Below, piece by piece: positions 33,797-41,608 of a stretch of DNA of 64,000 nt. The notes beneath the pieces are model-generated. The model ran no database searches. It was given only the letters and a program-made list of their open reading frames with translations, and had not been told where the DNA came from. Positions within the stretch are counted from its first letter, which is position 1, and every line of letters starts with the position of its first letter. A program made the position numbers and the translations under genes. The stretch lies in contig JBJXEJ010000146.1 in assembly GCA_046154125.1 (NCBI GenBank), positions 19,302-83,301 of the forward strand, given 5' to 3'. This DNA is from PBB1 sp046154125. GTDB taxonomy: Bacteria; Pseudomonadota; Gammaproteobacteria; Burkholderiales; Burkholderiaceae_C.

Positions 33797-34879
33797 TCAT
33801 TCCGTATCTTCTGACCACATGCGCATCAGTGCTTTCCGGGTCAGGTGAGGAACCACCAGGTGCATGGGCATGCGCAGATGATGCGCACGCACATACAGCA
33901 TCCAACGCGCCAGTCCCGTGAAACGCCCGTCGCAACTGGGATGGTCTGGTCGCAGGGCCAATTCCAACAGGTTCGACATCAGCCTGCGCGTAAGCACGCT
34001 GCGGTCCAACGACGTCGCACGAGCCTCAAGAGGCACCGGTGGGCTGGTCGAGAACAATCTTTTGAGATGAATCAGCGCATGCGACAGCGGAATCTGCAAC
34101 CCGAGTTGCACAGATCGGTCCAGCAATTCATCCCAGAAGTCGGCGCTTTCGCTGAAGTGAATCATCAGATCGTTCATGTCCAGCAGGTCACGCAACCCAT
34201 GACCGAACTCGCCTTCCAGGAACAGATGCGCCGCGCTGTGGAGAACCATGTCGACTGGGCTCAGTGTGTAGAGGCCAGGATGCCCAGGGATCGCTTGGAT
34301 TCGAGTCAGCAGTTTTGCCCCATCGACCTTGAAACGGGATGTCGGTGGCGTGATCGTGTGGTGGACATCGATGGAGGTCCCGCGCTGAACATGGCGCAGC
34401 GGCGGCAGCTCGTGCATCCACTGACGGTAGTACCGATCGTTGTAGGCATCACGCTCTTCGCTGATCCAGCCGGCGGCGAACAAAGCGGACTCGACATCCG
34501 TCAGCTTCGACGGTTCGACCAGGATATCTATGTCGCTGAAGATGCGTCCGCGTGCCGCAGGAAGCCCTGCCAGCAGGTAAGCCGCACCCTTCAGCATGAC
34601 AACAGGCGTGTCGACCTTGGCCAACGCCCGACGGATGCAGTCCGCTTCCCACCTGACTTCGTGCCACTGTCTGCGGGCGATGACGAGGCCGCTTTCCAGG
34701 TGACAGCGGGGCCCGCTGGGCACGTCTTTCAGCCAGTCTCGTTCAGCGAAGTGTTGTGCCAATCGCCCCTGCAGTCGTGCTTGTCGCGCTTGGCCGAGGA
34801 TCAGTTCCCATTCGCGAGGACTGAATGTCGGTTGGCGGGTAGGGGCGGCCCAGACGCCCGATAGCAGATCCTGCTTCAA
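33797..34879 (-). CDS. Nucleotidyltransferase-family protein of the HPr-rel-A type cluster
   Basis: A protein of about 360 residues of the 'uncharacterised nucleotidyltransferase' family (PF14907-like). The nucleotidyltransferase signature is visible as VVMLKGAAYLL followed by GRIFSDIDILVEP, with Asp116 and Asp118 as likely metal ligands. Further on are SIDVHHTITPP and VDMVLHSAAHLFLEGEF. It could transfer a nucleotide, or another group activated by it, to a protein or small molecule. The start is uncertain. A TTG at 34879 overlaps the kinase stop (TTGA) and is preferred; the only upstream ATG (34954) would overlap the kinase gene by 79 bases. Confidence 0.75.
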   Translation of the reverse strand: MKQDLLSGVWAAPTRQPTFSPREWELILGQARQARLQGRLAQHFAERDWLKDVPSGPRCHLESGLVIARRQWHEVRWEADCIRRALAKVDTPVVMLKGAAYLLAGLPAARGRIFSDIDILVEPSKLTDVESALFAAGWISEERDAYNDRYYRQWMHELPPLRHVQRGTSIDVHHTITPPTSRFKVDGAKLLTRIQAIPGHPGLYTLSPVDMVLHSAAHLFLEGEFGHGLRDLLDMNDLMIHFSESADFWDELLDRSVQLGLQIPLSHALIHLKRLFSTSPPVPLEARATSLDRSVLTRRLMSNLLELALRPDHPSCDGRFTGLARWMLYVRAHHLRMPMHLVVPHLTRKALMRMWSEDTE

Positions 34880-35793
34880 GACCTGCGACAAGTGGCTAGC
34901 GAGTCGAAAATGTGAACGGCGTCGTCCAGCGAGCTGTACTCGAAGTCGTAGCAATCGCTGTGGTCCACCACTTCAGCCAGCGCGTTGAAACCGGATGCGC
35001 CAAGCAATCCATAGTTGAATGCATTGCGACCCAGTTCGAGCATGCTGTCAGCGCGCGAACGCGGCGTCAGCTTGGCTGAAGCGTCGGCGACGTATTTGGG
35101 AAAGATCACCCATCCTGGGCGGGCCGTCGAGTTCATGCGATCCAGGTGGTGTTTCTCGACCTTCATCAGGCCAACCGATCCCTTGGATGTATCGTGAACG
35201 ACATCACTGAAGACGGCACTTGGCGCGAAGTTCCTGATGATCTCGAGAGATTCATTTTTCAGACTCACGGGACGGCACAGTGGCACGATTTCGCCATCGA
35301 GCGGTGAAATCAACGTCATTTCATCCGAAAGCAGCCGCCATCCACGGTGAATCAATGCGGCGCACAGCGTGCTCTTTCCTGACCCGGGTGGTGCAGGAAG
35401 AATGGCAGCCAGGCCATCACGCTCGATCACGGCGGCGTGGAGCATCAAGTACTGATGTGCTTGCGTCGAGATACACCAGTTCATCGCCCATTCCAGCAGC
35501 GGGTAGGCATGGCTGATGGGCAGAGGCTTGAATGGCGAGCCGCCATCGCAAACGAAGCGCACTTGTGGATGCACCCACCGGTGCAAGCCGATCCCACGTT
35601 CCATGCGCATGTCGAAGTCGACGAATGTTTCGTCTTTGACCAAGTGATGGTCCGCGTAGAGCAGATGAAGCCCCTTCGCCACCGAATCAATAGCTGAGCG
35701 AATCCTAAAGACGAATGGCCCGGTCTGAATCGGGAGTCCTTTCCTGCTGACACGTTGACTGAAGTCACTCCAATCCAGCGACGAAAGCCTCAT
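34876..35793 (-). CDS. HprK-related kinase (HPr-rel-A type)
   Basis: A 305-residue P-loop kinase related to HPr kinase/phosphorylase. LHAAVIERDGLAAILPAPPGSGKST contains the strand and Walker A motif (about residues 134-142), and WRLLSDEMTLISP the acidic motif (Asp157, Glu158). The N-terminal third is specific to this subfamily (YADHHLVKDETFVDFDMRM). No HPr gene is nearby. HprK-like kinases in some RiPP pathways phosphorylate a peptide substrate, so a protein or peptide Ser is a reasonable target, as inference. ATG 35793 overlaps the PqqD-like stop (ATGA). I recall this family as 'HprK-related kinase A'; the assignment is by motif and neighbours. Confidence 0.85.
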   Translation of the reverse strand: MRLSSLDWSDFSQRVSRKGLPIQTGPFVFRIRSAIDSVAKGLHLLYADHHLVKDETFVDFDMRMERGIGLHRWVHPQVRFVCDGGSPFKPLPISHAYPLLEWAMNWCISTQAHQYLMLHAAVIERDGLAAILPAPPGSGKSTLCAALIHRGWRLLSDEMTLISPLDGEIVPLCRPVSLKNESLEIIRNFAPSAVFSDVVHDTSKGSVGLMKVEKHHLDRMNSTARPGWVIFPKYVADASAKLTPRSRADSMLELGRNAFNYGLLGASGFNALAEVVDHSDCYDFEYSSLDDAVHIFDSLATCRRS

Positions 35794-36065
35794 CCAGATT
35801 CGATTTCTATCAGGGTGGCTGCAATCAATTGCTCGACAACGCCGGGTAAGGCATTTGAAATCGAGCTAACGGTTAGCGACGTGTACTCGGATATTTTTGA
35901 TGTTAGCTGATCGTGCCTGACGATACCATCTTCCATACAGAGTAGTGCGCAAGCCGATAGTGGGCTCAGTAAATGAGTTTGACCTGAGTTTTCATCGAAA
36001 ACAACATACTCATTATTCCATTGCCGCCAATGCAGCCGAGTAGAAGTAAGAAGTTTTACTTTCAC
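35790..36065 (-). CDS. PqqD-like peptide chaperone (HPr-rel-A type)
   Basis: A 91-residue protein with the PqqD-type winged-helix layout: a beta-rich start (LHWRQWNNEYVVFDENSGQTHLLSPLSA) followed by helices ending VVEQLIAATLIEIESG. PqqD-fold domains act as RiPP recognition elements, holding the leader of a precursor peptide for a modifying enzyme. The start is GTG at 36065, since the ATG next to it is out of frame. It overlaps the kinase by four bases, so the two are probably made together. The small ten-cysteine protein gene ends 40 bases upstream. Confidence 0.8.
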   Translation of the reverse strand: MKVKLLTSTRLHWRQWNNEYVVFDENSGQTHLLSPLSACALLCMEDGIVRHDQLTSKISEYTSLTVSSISNALPGVVEQLIAATLIEIESG

Positions 36066-36105
36066 ATCTCATCATGTCAAATAACAATCGCAGCCGAATT
36101 AATGC

Positions 36106-36699
36106 TCAAGCACGTTTGGTCTGCATGTAGCCCCGACAGAAAGCCAATGCTGCTGTGCGTTGGGTCGCGAAAAGATTCTTCATTTCTTCTGGGCTGTATG
36201 ATGATTTAATACTAGATGATTCCTTTGCCTTGCAGCAATTTAGAATCGCGGTAATCATCACTGTATTGTCAGAATCTGGGTAGTTCTTTAAGCAATTGAG
36301 AAGTGTTTCTGTCGCGCTACCACCGCACAAATCTTTGCAGGGTGAGTTGGGTGTAAATGGCTTATTATTTACTTTGCAATTAGTGGGTGATGGCCAATTC
36401 CGAGTATCACAGTAGAATGAAGGGTGTCCGCCGATACATTCTATTTGAGCTTGAACCTGTGAGTGAGCCGCCGATTGCGTTCCGGAGGTTGTACATAGCT
36501 TTCCGGTGCTAGTCACGTAGCGTTCGGTCGCAAGCGATTTAATCGGAATAGCTATGGAGGCAACTGCCGATCCTTTGGCAATTCCGCTCAGGAGCAGTCG
36601 GCGTCGCGAACTGGATTTCTCAGATTCTGAAATAATACTGATATCTTCCATCGCTGCGTTGATGGAGTTATCAATTTTATTCTTATCTTTGTCATTCAT
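36106..36699 (-). CDS. Ten-cysteine protein with Tat-like leader, candidate substrate
   Basis: A 197-residue protein of no recognised family. Residues 1-30 are polar and acidic (MNDKDKNKID, many Ser and Glu). A twin-arginine-like motif SRRRLLLSG follows at 31-39, then a weakly hydrophobic stretch to about residue 57, so export by Tat is plausible. The rest holds ten Cys (69, 88, 97, 108, 121, 125, 136, 155, 156, 188) with Asn, Ser, Thr and Lys, suggesting disulphides or modified residues. ATG 36699 has GAGG upstream. Base composition is low in G+C (the 60 bases from 36241 contain 23 G/C). It is placed between an EPS sugar transferase and the PqqD-like/HprK-like genes on the same strand, which makes it the likely substrate (inference). 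Confidence 0.72.
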   Translation of the reverse strand: MNDKDKNKIDNSINAAMEDISIISESEKSSSRRRLLLSGIAKGSAVASIAIPIKSLATERYVTSTGKLCTTSGTQSAAHSQVQAQIECIGGHPSFYCDTRNWPSPTNCKVNNKPFTPNSPCKDLCGGSATETLLNCLKNYPDSDNTVMITAILNCCKAKESSSIKSSYSPEEMKNLFATQRTAALAFCRGYMQTKRA

Positions 36700-36749
36700 A
36701 GGGCACCTCAATGATTTCGTGGATCTTGTTATTTCGGCGGAGCAATTTT

Positions 36750-38150
36750 CTACTGGCCTTCGTGAAATAAGACCACGCTGACTGTCTCAATCAAAACAAG
36801 CATATCCAAGAAGAGTGAATTATTCTTGACATAGTACAAGTCAAACTGATGCTTTTTCCGGGCGTCTTCCAGTGATCCGCCATAGTGGTAGCGCACCTGA
36901 GCCCATCCTGTGATGCCCGGCTTGACGGAATGTCGCAACTCATAAAACGGGACATCAACCTTCAGTTGATCCACAAAGGTCGGGCGCTCGGGGCGAGGCC
37001 CCACCAGACTCATTTCACCGACCAGCACGCTGAAAAGCTGCGGTAATTCATCAATGCGAGTTTTCCGCATGAATGAGCCTACCCGTGTAATTCGGGGGTC
37101 ATTCTTGGACGCCCACTTTGCTATTCCGTCTTTCTCGGCATCGATTCGCATGCTGCGAAATTTTATGCACATGAACACACGGCCGCCGAGGCCAACCCGC
37201 GCCTGACGGTAAATAATTGGTCCTGGGCTGTCAATCCATATCGCGATGACTGCCAATACCATCAGAGGGGCAGTCAAAAGTAATAAAATCGAAGACGTAA
37301 TGATATCAAAGGATCGCTTCATCAGCCTGCGGAAAGCGCCTTGAATAAAGCCTTCTTCATATACCAGCCAGCTTGCTTTCAGGCTGTCTAGCCGAACTTC
37401 ACGTTTTGTTTTTTCACAAAATCCGGCCAAATTGAGGACCGAGATACCACGGATTCGGCACTCTAGCAACTGTTCCATGGGGATGCCGCCGCCACGATGT
37501 TCCCGTACCGCGACAACTATTTCCGAAACTGAGTATCTTGTGGCAATGTCGATCAAAGAAGTCTTATTTGGAAATACGCGAGCACCTAACAATTTTTTAT
37601 CCGTCGTGTCGTGCTCTTCACAGGTGGAAAAGAAACCGATGACATTGCGGGCAGTTCGACCAGGTGCGCGTAGATCCGTTGCAATAGCTTGAGCCTCTTC
37701 ACCCGTTCCGACTATCAAGACAGAAGGCTGAATCGTTACACGCTGCATAACATAGAAACATCCTCGAGAGAGGATCAGACCAATTGCCAGGTATGCAATG
37801 GCTGCTGGAATAAGCTGTTCTATGTAACCCCTGTCCGCAACGATCCTCAAAGTAAGACTCGTCAGGTAGCCACCGACACAAATGGCGAGTATCGTACGGG
37901 TTGCCTTGGCGGTAGGTGAGATTGCCTTTGGCCTGTAGAGACCGACAAGCGCGTACATGAGAGCCATCACCAAAGAAAACAGAGTGGCCCCAAAAAGTAT
38001 CAACGGCAATTCGGGCACCGCGTCTGATATGGTCATGTACCGGCTGGTCAGTGTGGACGCTGCAAGCAAGACCGCAGTGAAGCAAAGTGACAAGTCAACT
38101 ACCATCCCGGCTGGTGCACTAGGCAGTACGTTGTGCTGGTATACCCGCAT
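36750..38150 (-). CDS. EpsB-type undecaprenyl-phosphate sugar transferase (XrtA system)
   Basis: A 466-residue polyprenyl glycosylphosphotransferase of the family tied to XrtA loci (TIGR03013 type). The N-terminal half has four or five membrane segments, followed by a CoA-binding-like domain (SVLIVGTGEEAQAIA, then VSEIVVAVREHRGGG). The C-terminal catalytic domain contains FRRLMKRSFDIITSSILLL, YRQARVGLGGRVFMCIKFRSM, RIDELPQLFSVLVGEMSLVGPRPERP and PGITGWAQVRYHYGGS. It would start the locus 2 repeat unit. The start at 38150 has GGGAG about ten bases upstream; the open frame extends to 38204. G+C is low (38% over 37261-37320). Confidence 0.92.
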   Translation of the reverse strand: MRVYQHNVLPSAPAGMVVDLSLCFTAVLLAASTLTSRYMTISDAVPELPLILFGATLFSLVMALMYALVGLYRPKAISPTAKATRTILAICVGGYLTSLTLRIVADRGYIEQLIPAAIAYLAIGLILSRGCFYVMQRVTIQPSVLIVGTGEEAQAIATDLRAPGRTARNVIGFFSTCEEHDTTDKKLLGARVFPNKTSLIDIATRYSVSEIVVAVREHRGGGIPMEQLLECRIRGISVLNLAGFCEKTKREVRLDSLKASWLVYEEGFIQGAFRRLMKRSFDIITSSILLLLTAPLMVLAVIAIWIDSPGPIIYRQARVGLGGRVFMCIKFRSMRIDAEKDGIAKWASKNDPRITRVGSFMRKTRIDELPQLFSVLVGEMSLVGPRPERPTFVDQLKVDVPFYELRHSVKPGITGWAQVRYHYGGSLEDARKKHQFDLYYVKNNSLFLDMLVLIETVSVVLFHEGQ

Positions 38151-38545
38151 GGTGAATGGTCTCCCTCGAGCCGCAGCTCTCGTCGATCTGGCGGTAAACG
38201 CCAATCGACGCGCTTACGAATGTAAGCAACTGATCCGGACCATTATTGTTTGGCGTTCGTGCATCGGCATCCCCTGAGTTGGGGGTCTGCTGCGACGTTT
38301 CGCACGTATCGTCAAGATTCGGAGGGTCCGAACCGAGTGAGGCCCAAGCCGGAGAGTTTGCGCGGTGCCCGGCGAGCCGTGCGTGCTTTTTCGGGCGTGC
38401 AACCACTTACTTTCAAGTTCACTGCGCTGGGTCGGGCACATTCAATCTGACAGCGAAGATTTCGCTGCAAATCCGCATTCAGATGCGGGCTTGAAGTGTC
38501 GAATTCGATGTCAAGCTCAGGCAAGGATGCCTTTCATCTCAGACC
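38151..38545. promoter_or_regulatory. Divergent spacer between the EpsB-type transferase and prsK
   Basis: This 395-base region must hold promoters for the minus-strand unit and for prsK. No coding frame is convincing. AAGGAT lies about 17 bases before the prsK ATG, too far for a good ribosome site. No inverted repeat longer than about six bases and no -24/-12 element were recognised. Confidence 0.4.
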
Positions 38546-40651
38546 ATGGACTCACGAAGCACGATCTTTGCAGCCTGGAGCTTCGGCCTCGTGGGCGTTG
38601 CTCATCTTGCGTTTGCGTTGCACCTCGTTGGCGTTGGGTACGGTCGTTCGATCAGAACAGTGTCTGCACTGATGTTGGTCGCCGCCGTCGCCTGCACTTC
38701 CTGCTGGGGCTGGTTCGCGATGGCCAGTGTGCTGAATGCGTCTCGATACATCGAGGTGATTTCTTCGCTGCTTGACATTTCGCGGTACGGCCTGTGGCTT
38801 CTGTTTCTCCTGTCGATTCGACGTCAGCCTCTGGACGGGGCTGCGAGGGCTTCGACTCTCACTGCAGTGGCGATCGTCCTGGTCGCTGTTTCAGTTGTGG
38901 TTCAGGTCATCGGGGGGGGGGGATTCAGTTTCCCATGGGCCACTGAACGCTTGACGCCGATGACGTCCATGGCGTTGGCCATATTTGGTTTGGTTTTGGT
39001 CGAGCAGGTATTCCGAAACGTACCCATCGACTCCCGTTGGAGTGTCAAGCCGATTTGCGCCGGCCTTGCAGGTTCGTTTGCATTCGATCTGTACCTCTAC
39101 TCCCAAGCCGTCATTTTTGGCAAAGTCGATGTGGATTCGTACAGCATACGCGGGGCGATTCACGCTCTCATGACCCCGCTGCTATTCATCTCGACCACGC
39201 GGCTTCGCGATTGGACTTCTCAGCTTCGAATCTCGCGCACGGCGGCGTTCCATTCTGCAACGCTGTTAATTTGCGGGATTTATCTCCTGTTCATCTCTGG
39301 AGTCGGCTACTACATCAAGTTTTTTGGTGGGGATTGGGGCCGTGCGTTGCAGATATGCGTCGTCTTTGCCTCCTTGATGCTTTTGCTCTTGCTGGCGGTT
39401 TCGGGATCTGTCCGAGCGAAGCTGCGGTTCGTCCTGAGCAGGAATTTTTTTCGATATCGCTACGACTACAGAGAGGAATGGTTGAAGTTCACGCAAGCGC
39501 TCTGTGCTCAAAGTACCCCGCAGGAAATGGGGCGACAGGTGATCCAGGGACTTGCCGATCTGGTGGAGAGCCCCGGTGGTGGCCTCTGGATGAAGGATGC
39601 AAATTCTCCATCCTTCAATCAAACCGCCCGCTTGAATCTCGACGCAAGACAGGGAATTGAGGACGCATCTTCGGAGTTGTGCAAGGTTCTGGAGCGGGAG
39701 AACACGATCATCAATCTGGAGGAGTACCGTTCATTTCCGGGTCGTTACGGATCCATGCCGTTGCCATCTTGGCTACAAGCAATGCATGAGGCTTGGTTGA
39801 TCGTCCCGTTGATCGTTGGTGAAAGATTGATCGGGTTTGTCGTTCTGATGCGAGCGAGGATTCCTTTTGATGCCAATTGGGAGGTCCATGACCTGCTGAA
39901 GACTGCCAGTCGGCAGGCGGCCAGCTTCTTGGCTCAGATGGTCGCCACCGAGGCTTTGCTGGAAGTCAGCAAGTTTGATGCGTTCAATCGCATGTCTGCG
40001 TTCGTCGTGCATGACCTGAAGAACATCGTCACCCAGCTTTCGCTGATGATGAAAAACGCCAAACGCCTGCATGCGAACCCGGAGTTCCAGCAGGACATGC
40101 TAGATACCGTCGAGAATTCTCTGGAAAAAATGCGCCAATTGATGGCGCAGTTGAGAGAAGGAACGACACCTGCTGGGACTACCTTCGGAGTCGATTTGGG
40201 AGGAGTGATCCGTCGAATCGAGTCTGGCACGAACGGGCGCGGGCGTCAGCTGGAGGTGCGCTGTTTGGGCACGGTCGTCTCTCGTGGCCACGAAGAGCGA
40301 ATCGAGAGGGTCATAGGCCATGTAGTGCACAACGCACTGGACGCCACGGACCCGGGTGGAAGAGTCTGGCTTCAACTCGACACGATCGGAGATCGGGCGC
40401 GCGTGATCGTTGGCGATACCGGCCATGGCATGACTGCCGAATTCATCCGAGATCGTTTGTTCAAGCCATTTCAATCGACAAAGCCCACGGGAATGGGGAT
40501 TGGAGCGTACGAGAGCTCGCAATACATTCAGGAACTTGGCGGGAAGATTTCTGTTGTCAGTGAGCCTGAAAGGGGAACAGAAGTGACATTGCTGATTCCC
40601 TTGTTCAAGGGGTGGAGTGGCCCTGACCTTGATCTATTGAAGCCCAGTTGA
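38546..40651 (+). CDS. prsK: PrsK, PEP-CTERM system sensor histidine kinase
   Basis: A 701-residue membrane sensor kinase of the PrsK family. The N-terminal 280 or so residues form eight or more membrane segments. A GAF-like domain follows (about residues 310-480, including WLIVPLIVGERLIGFVVLMRA). The kinase core has the H-box FVVHDLKNIVTQLS and the ATP-binding N box HVVHNALDATDPGG, then VGDTGHGM and LFKPFQSTKPTGMGIG. It should phosphorylate PrsR. PrsK and PrsR are usually encoded side by side; here seven kilobases lie between the starts. The start has no strong ribosome site. Confidence 0.93.
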   Translation: MDSRSTIFAAWSFGLVGVAHLAFALHLVGVGYGRSIRTVSALMLVAAVACTSCWGWFAMASVLNASRYIEVISSLLDISRYGLWLLFLLSIRRQPLDGAARASTLTAVAIVLVAVSVVVQVIGGGGFSFPWATERLTPMTSMALAIFGLVLVEQVFRNVPIDSRWSVKPICAGLAGSFAFDLYLYSQAVIFGKVDVDSYSIRGAIHALMTPLLFISTTRLRDWTSQLRISRTAAFHSATLLICGIYLLFISGVGYYIKFFGGDWGRALQICVVFASLMLLLLLAVSGSVRAKLRFVLSRNFFRYRYDYREEWLKFTQALCAQSTPQEMGRQVIQGLADLVESPGGGLWMKDANSPSFNQTARLNLDARQGIEDASSELCKVLERENTIINLEEYRSFPGRYGSMPLPSWLQAMHEAWLIVPLIVGERLIGFVVLMRARIPFDANWEVHDLLKTASRQAASFLAQMVATEALLEVSKFDAFNRMSAFVVHDLKNIVTQLSLMMKNAKRLHANPEFQQDMLDTVENSLEKMRQLMAQLREGTTPAGTTFGVDLGGVIRRIESGTNGRGRQLEVRCLGTVVSRGHEERIERVIGHVVHNALDATDPGGRVWLQLDTIGDRARVIVGDTGHGMTAEFIRDRLFKPFQSTKPTGMGIGAYESSQYIQELGGKISVVSEPERGTEVTLLIPLFKGWSGPDLDLLKPS

Positions 40652-40893
40652 AGCTATCGAGCGAAGACGGCTGAGAACTTCCTCGAATGAGCACACTCGA
40701 CGTGCCTAATTCACGATAGGCGTCGGCTTGCGGGCCGCGCCACAGCGGTTGCATTGCGGTGACCCCCTGCACCGTGCCATCATCGTCACGTGAAGTAACA
40801 AGTAAATATTCAGATGCAATGGGTTGTTTGGTTTGTAGCATCGCGGGCGCTTCTTCGAAGCTCCGCAGGTTTTTTCAGATGAAGGGATAGAGG

Positions 40894-41529
40894 ATGGATA
40901 CTTTTGCCAAGAACCCGGTGCGACTGATTCGCACTCTGTTGGTCGCGTTATGCGTTGCTCTGCTTTCCGGATGCGGAAGTTTCTCTGAAAAACTTCAGCC
41001 TGCGCCCGCTTTGGCAGCAACGCAGGATTACAGCTACATCATCGGCCCTGGTGACAATCTAAACATCATTGTTTGGCGCAATCCTGAGTTGTCGATGTCT
41101 GTCCCGGTGAGGCCTGACGGGAAATTCTCCACGCCCCTTATCGAAGAATTTATTGCACAGGGAAAGAATCCTGTCGAAATCGCTAGAGATATCGAAAAAC
41201 TTTTGTCAAAGTACGTTCGGGATCCAGTGGTTACGGTAATCGTTACTGGATTTGTCGGACCCTACGATCAGCAAATTCGCGTCGTGGGAGAAGCTGCAAA
41301 ACCTCAGGTGCTTTCCTACAAGCAGAAAATGAGTTTACTGGATGTGATGATTGCAGTAGGTGGTTTGACGGATTTCGCTGCTGGTAATGATGCAACCATT
41401 CTTCGCACCAGTGATTCCAACAAGCAATACTCAGTTAGGTTGAAGGATCTTGTCAAGCGAGGTGATATATCGGCCAATGTCGAGATGAAGCCGGGCGATA
41501 TTCTGATAATCCCGCAGAGCTTCTTCTAA
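40894..41529 (+). CDS. XrtA-system polysaccharide export lipoprotein (Wza/OPX-like)
   Basis: A 211-residue outer-membrane polysaccharide export protein. It has a lipoprotein signal peptide with lipobox LLSGC (Cys about residue 27), the poly_export domain beginning YIIGPGDNLNIIVWRNPELS, and an SLBB-like domain (IRVVGEAAKPQVLSYKQKMSLLDVMIAVGGL). The end, KPGDILIIPQSFF, is typical of the short XrtA-associated form. It forms the periplasmic/outer-membrane channel part for the locus 2 polymer. AAGGGAT and GAGG precede the ATG. It is the only export protein of this kind in the window, and locus 1 lacks one. Confidence 0.93.
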   Translation: MDTFAKNPVRLIRTLLVALCVALLSGCGSFSEKLQPAPALAATQDYSYIIGPGDNLNIIVWRNPELSMSVPVRPDGKFSTPLIEEFIAQGKNPVEIARDIEKLLSKYVRDPVVTVIVTGFVGPYDQQIRVVGEAAKPQVLSYKQKMSLLDVMIAVGGLTDFAAGNDATILRTSDSNKQYSVRLKDLVKRGDISANVEMKPGDILIIPQSFF

Positions 41530-41608
41530 ACTGAACTTTTGCAGTTCTTGATTGATTCCGTTGGCGGAATGATATCGGCGAACCTCTTACTAATTAACGA
41601 TTGATTCG

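Noticed and set aside
35790..38150. Low-G+C block considered as a mobile element
   Set aside because: No transposase, integrase, terminal inverted repeats or target duplication could be seen at its edges.
40652..40893. Possible sigma-54 promoter before the export lipoprotein
   Set aside because: Several TTGC sequences occur but none has GG at the right distance; the closest is off by one base.
41521..41580. Small hairpins after the export lipoprotein gene
   Set aside because: Stems of five bases without a T run; too weak to call a terminator.
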